Source of the DNA: Erpobdella octoculata
Taxonomy: Eukaryota; Annelida; Clitellata; Hirudinida; Erpobdellidae
Direction: 5' to 3'
NCBI GenBank assembly: GCA_963978895.1
Contig: OZ022241.1
Coordinates: forward strand, 23,050,573-23,114,572
DNA length: 64,000 nt
Shown here: positions 57,759 through 64,000 of the stretch, in pieces
Layout: each line of letters starts with the position of its first letter
Numbering within the stretch: the stretch's first letter is position 1
Position numbers and translations under genes: made by a program
The notes under the pieces: generated by a model
What the model was told of the DNA's origin: nothing
The model's input: only the letters and a program-made list of their open reading frames with translations
The model's database searches: none

Positions 57759-60323
57759 TAGGGCTGCCAATTTTGGAAAAGGTCATTCCGGGACATTAGT
57801 TTTTACATTTTTTTGCATTAACAATTATAAGAATTTTAATTTAATAACAGCTTATAGTTCTGAGACTTTCATAATTATTTTGGAAATAAAAAATCAAATA
57901 TGATATTTTAGTGTTTTCTTATAATTATTAAAGGCATTTAAAAAACAATTATATAATTGTCAACTTCACAAAATAAAAACCAAATTATTTTCGCCCCTTG
58001 TCATATTTAGATTAAAAAATAAACTTCAATTAATATCCTTCATCTTCATACATTAAATATTTTTCTTGTTGGTAATAGCTTTATTCTTGAATTTGTATTT
58101 TTCCTGAGTCTTTGCAGACTGTAATAACTTTTTATCTTGAGACAAAAAATCATAAAAAGAATTGCATGACATCTGATTATGAAAATTAATCTTTACCATC
58201 AATTCTGCCTTAACAGCATCTATATTAAGTTTGTTCCTACTGTTAGTCCATAGTTCATTCATAATGCTGAACACTCTTTCACAATTTGCATTAGACACTG
58301 GAATAAACAGCACAAAGGAGATGATATGAAGAAATTGAATATCTTCCTCATCTAAGCATAAAAAAATTTCATTCATCTTTCTGCAACACTAGCAATTGAA
58401 GTTACAATATCATTTCGAACTTTGCGTAACATACAATATTCATTATATAATTTATCACTGTCAATGTTTAAACAGCTTATATGCTCAACAAGTGTTAATA
58501 ATTCAGACCATTGAAAGTCCTGATTCATTGAAAGCATTGCAATGCTTTTAAAAAAGGAATGTTCATAATCATACCATTTATTTATATAAGTTAAACAACG
58601 TTCCAAGAAAGTGATGGCTTCGTGTTCAAATTTATGTTTATCATTTGCACTGATACCTTCAGATTTAAAAATTTTGATAACTGAACTTCCAAAAATTTTT
58701 TTATCAAGTCTTTGTTGTAATTTCTCTTTAACATTCATCATTATTCCATGTATTTCAGTAGCTGTTGTATTATTTGACTCAAGACATTTTATGGCTTCAT
58801 CAAAGAAAATCATAACGTTGTGTACAAAACAGAATGTGCATTGTGGTAAAAAATTTACACGGTCATCTCCACAAGAAAAACCTTCTCAAATTAAATTAGC
58901 CACTTTTTCTTCACCTTGAGATGAAAAATATGATTTCAAGGCTGGCCAACAATGCAATATTCTATCAATAGCAGGCATTAAACTTAGCCATCTCGTTGGA
59001 ATATGGCGCAATAATTCACAATATTCTATGTTCAAGAAATCATAAAACTCTTTGAGACTTTCTGATTTTTTAGCTGATGATGAAAATGACCTATAGCATT
59101 TTATAAAAAAAGATTCCAAATCAAAGCTAAATGCTTTCAAACCATATTTAACACAGTTGTTCATTACATGACAATTGCAATTACCTTGCAAAATGTTTTT
59201 TTTGTGCTGAAGTAATCGTTGAAAACAGATGAATGTTTTCCAAAGTTAACAGATGCATTATCTGCACTGTATGAAGAGACTGATTGCAAATCTAGACCAA
59301 AACTTTCAATTGTTTCTTTTAATTTGACAGTGATGGTTTGACTGGTTTCATCACTATCATTATAAAAATCAAGAAAGCGATTTTTTAGACCTTCTTTCCT
59401 TAAAAAGTACCTAACAGTAATAGGAAAAAGTTTTTTATTTCCTTTATTAGAAGCATCTGAACCAATACTAAAATAATTAGCTTTTTTCAATTCAGTAACA
59501 ACTATTTCCTAGGCTTTAGGTCCTAGAATATTTTCTACGTAGCTTGTTGCCTTAGGGCGACTACATGATAATTTTGTGGCTATTAACTAATCTGGACACA
59601 GTTTTGCTAAGTTTGTTACCGCAGTCTTGACTGGCATAACCAGGCGATGCACAATCCCTTGATAGGTTGCAACCAATTCCGACAAAATTATTTTGTTTTC
59701 ATCAGTTGTATTTTTTTACACAAAAAATGACGAATTTGCCGTATTTTTTCCTGTGATGCAACACTTTTTTTTATGTTTCTTCGATTCGGAATGACTCGTC
59801 ACTGCTGTTTTACCTTCATATTTAACAGAAAATGACAGGCGGCAAATAGAACAATAAGCGGTGAACTCGTCAACCTTACCGAGCCAGGTTAAACCGTCTT
59901 TCGACAACCACTCTGACCGAAATTCAGTATTCACAATAACGCTTTAATTTCTTTTTGGCGGAGTCAACGAGCTATTATTTTTATTTTTAGGTGAATTTGT
60001 TATTTCGGATTTAGAAAAGCTAGCAGACGCCATGTTTTGCAAATCGACCAATAATGAAAGCAAGGATAAAACAATTTAGAAAACTAAATAATGTCATGTC
60101 ACCGTTCTTTGTTATTGACTTGAAAATTTTTTCAATAAATAAGTAAATTTTTATTATTATTTTCTTTATTATTTTTTAATATTACCTTTATTAATATTTT
60201 CCGGGACACAACTGACTAAACACGGGACACGGTATGCCCACTGATCTCTATAATATTATAGAGATCAGTGGGTATGCCAATTCCGGGACTGTTCCGGCTA
60301 AACCGGGATGGTTGGCAACCCTA
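57759..60323 (-). mobile_element. hAT transposon, TSD ACCCAAGC
   Basis: Inverted ends TAGGGCTGCCAA and TTGGCAACCCTA with subterminal TTCCGGGAC motifs at both sides, flanked by a perfect 8-bp duplication ACCCAAGC (57751-57758, 60324-60331). 2,565 bp. Carries a minus-strand hAT transposase with a few frameshifts. A near-perfect 22-bp palindrome (CCACTGATCTCTATAAT arms) lies at 60232-60280 inside the right end. Confidence 0.92.
58053..59934 (-). pseudogene. hAT transposase with BED/TTF-type zinc finger, frameshifted
   Basis: Minus strand. N-terminal finger: MNTEFRSEWLSKDGLTWLGK, FTAYCSICRLSFSV, SHSESKKHKKKC (C-x2-C...H-x4-H, 59934-59760). Then YFSIGSDASNKGNKKLFPIT (first catalytic Asp, SDAS), SVSSYSADNASVNFGKHSSV (second Asp region), CHVMNNCVKYGLKAFSFDLE, LLRHIPTRWLSLMPAIDRIL and WPALKSYFSSQGEEKVANL. 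The C-terminal dimerisation domain is PVSNANCERVFSIMNELWTN, SRNKLNIDAVKAELMVKINF (58290-58190). Frameshift in an A8 run near 59185, plus stops near 59510, 59590 and 58380. The domain order and the hAT dimerisation motif are clear; resembles the ZMYM/KIAA1586-like hAT branch. Confidence 0.82.
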
Positions 60324-60331
60324 ACCCAAGC

Positions 60332-60515
60332 AAGTAAACACACAGGTATTAAAGCAGTTTATGAAAACGTGAAATTAAAGGGTGCAAATGCTGTTTTTGT
60401 AACAAAAATTTTAAAGGGTGCAAAATGATATGTTTTTTTCCTTGCAAGAGGAAAACGATAAAAATCCCTCTAAAAACCCCGGCAACACCGAGTACCCCGA
60501 TAATTATTAAATAAA
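60332..60515 (+). other. continuation of the hAT target repeat; Helitron-like degenerate end
   Basis: After the hAT duplication the sequence reads AAAAATCCCTCTAAAAACCC, CGGCAACACCGAGTACCCCG near 60462-60500, which lines up with the Helitron-like end at 57105-57152 but without the terminal CTAG. It suggests that the hAT element landed in a member of the same repeat family. Confidence 0.4.
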
Positions 60516-60944
60516 TTTTAGTAGAAAACGTCATTTTGACATGGAATTTTGTTACTTGCGTAGATTTTTTGCAAAATGTTTGAGTAATTATTCTATATTT
60601 TAAGTTTATCTATGCTCTAATTCTGATTTGGATAATTGTAAAATTAAGTGCAGTTCAACATAGAGACTTTTGACTTATCATAAAAGTGTCATAGTTTACA
60701 CATAATCGTTTTCCAAATCTTGATAGTTTTTTTTTTTAAGAAAAGCACTTTTTCCAAAGCTGCAAAAAAAATGTTCATCTTCATCTTTACAAACATCGTT
60801 TACTTACTAGTCACCGTGGAAATATTTTTACAATACGATGACGCTATGAAATGTTTCAGCTATATTAAAGCATGTTTTTAATGTTTTAAATTAACATCCA
60901 CTTGTTTAGGTTAGAGAAAGGAATTACCTCCGCCTGAGCAATGG
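60516..60944. other. no recognised feature
   Basis: AT-rich; no coding motif, TIR or repeat that I can support. Confidence 0.5.
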
Positions 60945-61050
60945 GGGTAAACTCCTTGCTCAAGTGAGCTACGCTGGTGACGCCGGGAGATTCAAACCGC
61001 CGACCGGTCGACAGGCAAACGCTTTACCGCAATACCACCACCTATTCAAG
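60945..61050 (-). repeat. tRNA-derived SINE head
   Basis: Minus strand: TGGTATTGCGGTAAAGCG (A-box-like) and GGTTTGAATCTC (B-box-like) 35 nt apart, followed by GCGTAGCTCACTTGAGCAAG and CAGGCGGAGG. This is a tRNA-like body with mutated boxes. Different in sequence from both tandem families. Confidence 0.6.
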
Positions 61051-61740
61051 TTTCTGTGATTTCAAACAAATTTAAACTATTTGCTAAATTATTTAATCGT
61101 ATTTTCTGCAAATAAAATTTATTTTCACGATTGTGTAAGTTACGAGTGATCGCTAGAGGTTTCACTGCAGGTCAAAATTCATTCAAAAGAGAGAAACAAA
61201 TAAAAAAAGTTTTCCGTCAACAAATTTATTTAAATTAAAAATATATTTTAATTTAAAAAGATTTGGTGAAATAATTTTTTTCAGCCCGGAAGGACAGACT
61301 AATGCAAAGTTACATTTAGTTATACGAAAGGACTACCAATAACTAATTTCCTAACGAGTGTAATAAAAATAAAAATTCAGAATTAAGATCCACTTCGGTA
61401 ACAAATTTAAAAATAATGTTTTGTAATAATAAGTAAAAAAGATTATGGAGAATAAACATCAATAGGAGCACCTTAATTTCAACTTTAAATGAAGAAATTC
61501 ACCTTTACAACTGTTGCAAGTATCTCGACCAATCATATATATATATATATATATATATAAGTTCAATAATTTATATTTTAAAGTTAAAAAAATTTACATA
61601 GCAAATTTGAACTGATTAAACATTTAGCTGGACGAGTGTGTCTGCGTTGTATGAATGTTTGTTCATAACCTACACGTGAAGTTATTGGTACACTGTGATT
61701 TTTTAAATGATATTTTAAATGTTACAACTGACCCATCATG
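61051..61740. other. no recognised feature; short (TA)n
   Basis: AT-rich; only a 22-bp TA run at 61537-61558. Confidence 0.5.
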
Positions 61741-62668
61741 CGGGATCATCGCAACTGATCCCAGGACAACTGATCCCAGGACTACTGATCCCAGGACAAC
61801 TGATCACACGTACAACTGATCCCGCGGACAACTGATCCCACGGACAACTGATCCCACAGACAACTGATCGCAAATCTGCATCATTTTATATTTCACTGTT
61901 TCATGTTTGCATGTATGTATGAAAAGGCTGCTGACAAAGTGCGATAAGGAGAGATAGATACAGAAAAGAAGAGAGCACCTGGAAAAGTTAATAGGCCTGT
62001 TTGCAGGCTGTCCATTAGTGCATAGCATGAAGCGAGTATGTTTGGACGCTGTAGTGATATGGACTCCGAAATAAGCCGATAAGAATTCATGTTGGAGTGT
62101 CTTCATGAATTCATATCTTTGATGATATAGTGTATAATGAAATGAAGAAAACAACATATGAAATGAGCTAACACTATTATTCTTGGATTGGCAGGGTTCC
62201 ATTTCTCATAATGAACTTCACGCAGAAAGGATTGAAATGATGAAAGTGAAAAGTTCGTATTACTTTTCATCAGTTCCCGCCTTTCTGCGTTAAGTTCATT
62301 ATGAAAGAAACAAAAACTACTTGGCGATGCGATCGTTTCAAGACTGTTTCATTAATGTCCTTGAGAAAAAGTGACAATAAATATTAGACACTGATTAATC
62401 TTACTGGAGTAGCCAGTATCATTATCACCACCACCGTTGTCGTATTCAGCCGGCCATCGTAAGCTGGCTACGTAAGCATCATCATCACCACCATTGTCGT
62501 CAAAAAATGAGTTGCTTATTGGATCAGTTGTCCATGGGATCAGTTGTCCATGGGATCAGTTGTCCATGGGATCAGTTGTCCTGGGATCAGTTGTACTGGG
62601 ATCAGTTGTGCTGGGATCAGTTGTACTGGGATCAGTTGTCCTGGGATCAGTTGTCCTGGGATCAGTAG
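61741..62668. mobile_element. candidate non-autonomous element with inverted minisatellite ends
   Basis: 61748-61870 is an array of ~8 copies of ACAACTGATCCCAGG; 62517-62666 is an array of ~10 copies of the reverse complement, GGGATCAGTTGTCC. The outer flanks share ATCATGC (61735-61741 GGGATCATC side and CCCATCATGCC at 62681). No transposase inside; minus-strand frames of 132 and 65 codons have no motif. Confidence 0.55.
62205..62306. repeat. ~100-bp hairpin-forming inverted repeat
   Basis: Arms TCATAATGAACTTCACGCAG and its complement CTGCGTTAAGTTCATTATGA, continuing inward with AAAGG/CCTTT and GATGAAAAGT-like pairing; could be a small fold-back element. Confidence 0.75.
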
Positions 62669-62709
62669 GCACTAACCCCCATCATGCCAGCTTTGATGAT
62701 ATTTTTTAA

Positions 62710-63430
62710 GATAATAAATAAACATTGAAAAAGGAAAATGATAATTTGTGAAAGTCACGTGTGAGCGAAATAATGTCATAAAAACATATAATTTAGTAAT
62801 AATAATTTAACGTTTCATTATTTGAAATTCCTGACCTTTTAATATTCACTAAAATTTGACAAATACTTGTAACTCTATGCAAACTTAAACATTTGTTCTG
62901 TAACTTTTATCATGACTGCAAAAACCAAGCGACATCATTTAATGCAATGAAATTGGTGACGTAATTGAAAATTAAATTGCGATAGTTTCACACACACAAT
63001 ATATGCTTAACCACGCGAACATACACATGCCTAATAAGGTTTGCCTTAAAAAAGTTTTACTAACGGCACTTTTATATTCAACAACGCATCAAATTGTCTA
63101 TGTTACCATTTCTTTTCCAAATCTGCTGCTGCCCAAAGTTTCATAAACGGAAATCAACAAACAAATAAACAGACTACACACAGATAATTATGCGGTTAAA
63201 GAAATTCTTCAAGCCAAATGTTGTAACGAAAATCATAAAAGTCGTTTCCAGTTATTTTGATTTTTAATCTGATGAAATAAAACAAAATAAAAACAACATA
63301 AATATATCTTGTCTCATGATTGCATGTAGTTGCTACGTAACACAATAAAAAAACACATAGAACACCCAAGTAAAGATCTAATAGTTGCTTTAATATCGAA
63401 TTTATAGTCTTCCAATAAATAAATAAAAAA
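62710..63430. other. no recognised feature
   Basis: AT-rich; a minus-strand frame 63747-63196 overlaps the next entry in another frame and has no motif of its own. Confidence 0.5.
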
Positions 63431-63487
63431 AATGGCCAAATGTGGTGAAACGGATAAAGATAAAAATAGAAAAGCCGTGAACATAAT

Positions 63488-63985
63488 TCATGTTCTGTGC
63501 TTTCGTGGATGGAGAATTGGCGGTGTTTCGGCACTTTCTGTGGAGGAAGAAGTTGGTTGGTTATTTTCGACTGGAGGTTCGCTGCTATGTCTTTGTGAAA
63601 GAAGTTCATGTCGTTGTTGCTCTTGCCGCTGGTGTTGCTGCTGCAATGGTCGAAAATTAGGAACGGCTTGCTGGTTGCGCCGTACTTGACCGACTGACCC
63701 TGGTATGCCAGTGTCTTGCGTAGATCTTTTGAAGATTTCGGCAGCATTCAAACGCGCCTGTACAATTATTCTTCTTGATAATGTTTCTGATTGTGGTGGA
63801 ACAATGCGTCTTGGAAGTAATGGACCTGGTGCGGTCGAGTCGTAGAAAATTGATGGCGTCGACTCGCTGATAAGAGGGGCGTCACTGTCTGTTTTGTCGG
63901 TGCTGTTCACAGTATGGCCACAGTGGCGGCATATTTTACACAAATGATCACTATCCAGAGGAACTGAGTCAGACTGCAGTGACAT
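63488..63985 (-). CDS. hypothetical protein, possible host exon
   Basis: 165-codon minus-strand frame starting at an ATG 15 nt from the window edge. N-terminal part has a four-Cys/His cluster, HLCKICRHCGHTV (C-x2-C-x2-CGH), then acidic/Ser-Thr segments (DKTDSDAPLISESTPS), PLLPRRIVPPQSETLSRRII, and a Gln-rich stretch PLQQQHQRQEQQRHELLSQR followed by ENNQPTSSSTESAETPPIL. I do not recognise a family. It is the longest non-repetitive, non-transposon frame in the window and has higher GC than its flanks, so it could be a coding exon. It may instead be a chance frame: no splice sites can be confirmed, and upstream sequence is outside the window. Confidence 0.4.
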   Translation of the reverse strand: MSLQSDSVPLDSDHLCKICRHCGHTVNSTDKTDSDAPLISESTPSIFYDSTAPGPLLPRRIVPPQSETLSRRIIVQARLNAAEIFKRSTQDTGIPGSVGQVRRNQQAVPNFRPLQQQHQRQEQQRHELLSQRHSSEPPVENNQPTSSSTESAETPPILHPRKHRT

Positions 63986-64000
63986 GGCGATGGTATTGTT

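Overview
This is a gene-poor, AT-rich eukaryotic (almost certainly invertebrate animal) window made almost entirely of transposable elements and simple repeats. No bacterial-type operons, rRNA genes or intact host genes are visible. The animal assignment rests on the element mix: Penelope-like elements (PLEs) with GIY-YIG endonuclease, RTE-, CR1/L2- and jockey-like LINEs, hAT, pogo, MULE and Helitron remnants, a Ty3/gypsy-type LTR element primed by tRNA-Trp, and tRNA-derived repeats. I cannot name the species. The only candidate host exon is a 165-codon reading frame at the right edge (63488-63985, minus).

Layout. 1-7.5 kb: decayed gypsy integrase and RT pieces; the integrase is split by a 6.1-kb TIR element with a perfect 8-bp target duplication, itself carrying two further TIR insertions. 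7.5-15.6 kb: four PLE copies in opposite orientations around (TA)n tracts. 15.6-17.4 kb: five 353-bp tandem units with a tRNA-like pol III promoter. 17.8-20.4 kb: RTE-type LINE. 20.4-28.8 kb: (TA)n, nested MITEs, a transposase relic blown up by a perfect 60-copy 20-bp array, a MULE relic with inverted tandem-array ends, a Helitron helicase relic and a pogo-like insertion. 28.8-35.6 kb: CR1/L2-type LINE interrupted by a young LTR retrotransposon. 35.9-43 kb: a chain of PLE copies. 43-46.7 kb: 305-bp tRNA-like repeats inside a 1,940-bp tandem duplication. 47-57 kb: more PLEs, MITEs and a hAT insertion. 57.8-60.3 kb: a hAT element with TIRs and TSD. 60.3-64 kb: mostly anonymous AT-rich DNA with a tRNA-like SINE and an inverted minisatellite element.

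The unifying system is the PLE family. Most copies end the same way: a C-terminal peptide of the type H-L-x-x-x-x-N-I-T-x-R-R-K-stop, a 3' UTR, a hammerhead ribozyme, the first ~60-70 codons of the PLE reading frame repeated (the pseudo-LTR), then a (TA)n tract. Nine copies of the ribozyme fold by eye with compensatory changes in stems I and II and a palindromic stem III. All carry one extra U after the CUGANGA core, and that U makes the AUG start codon of the PLE reading frame, so ribozyme core and translation start are the same nucleotides. Eleven independent PLE 3' ends lie on (TA)n. These regularities are read directly from the sequence; activity, target choice and function are inference.
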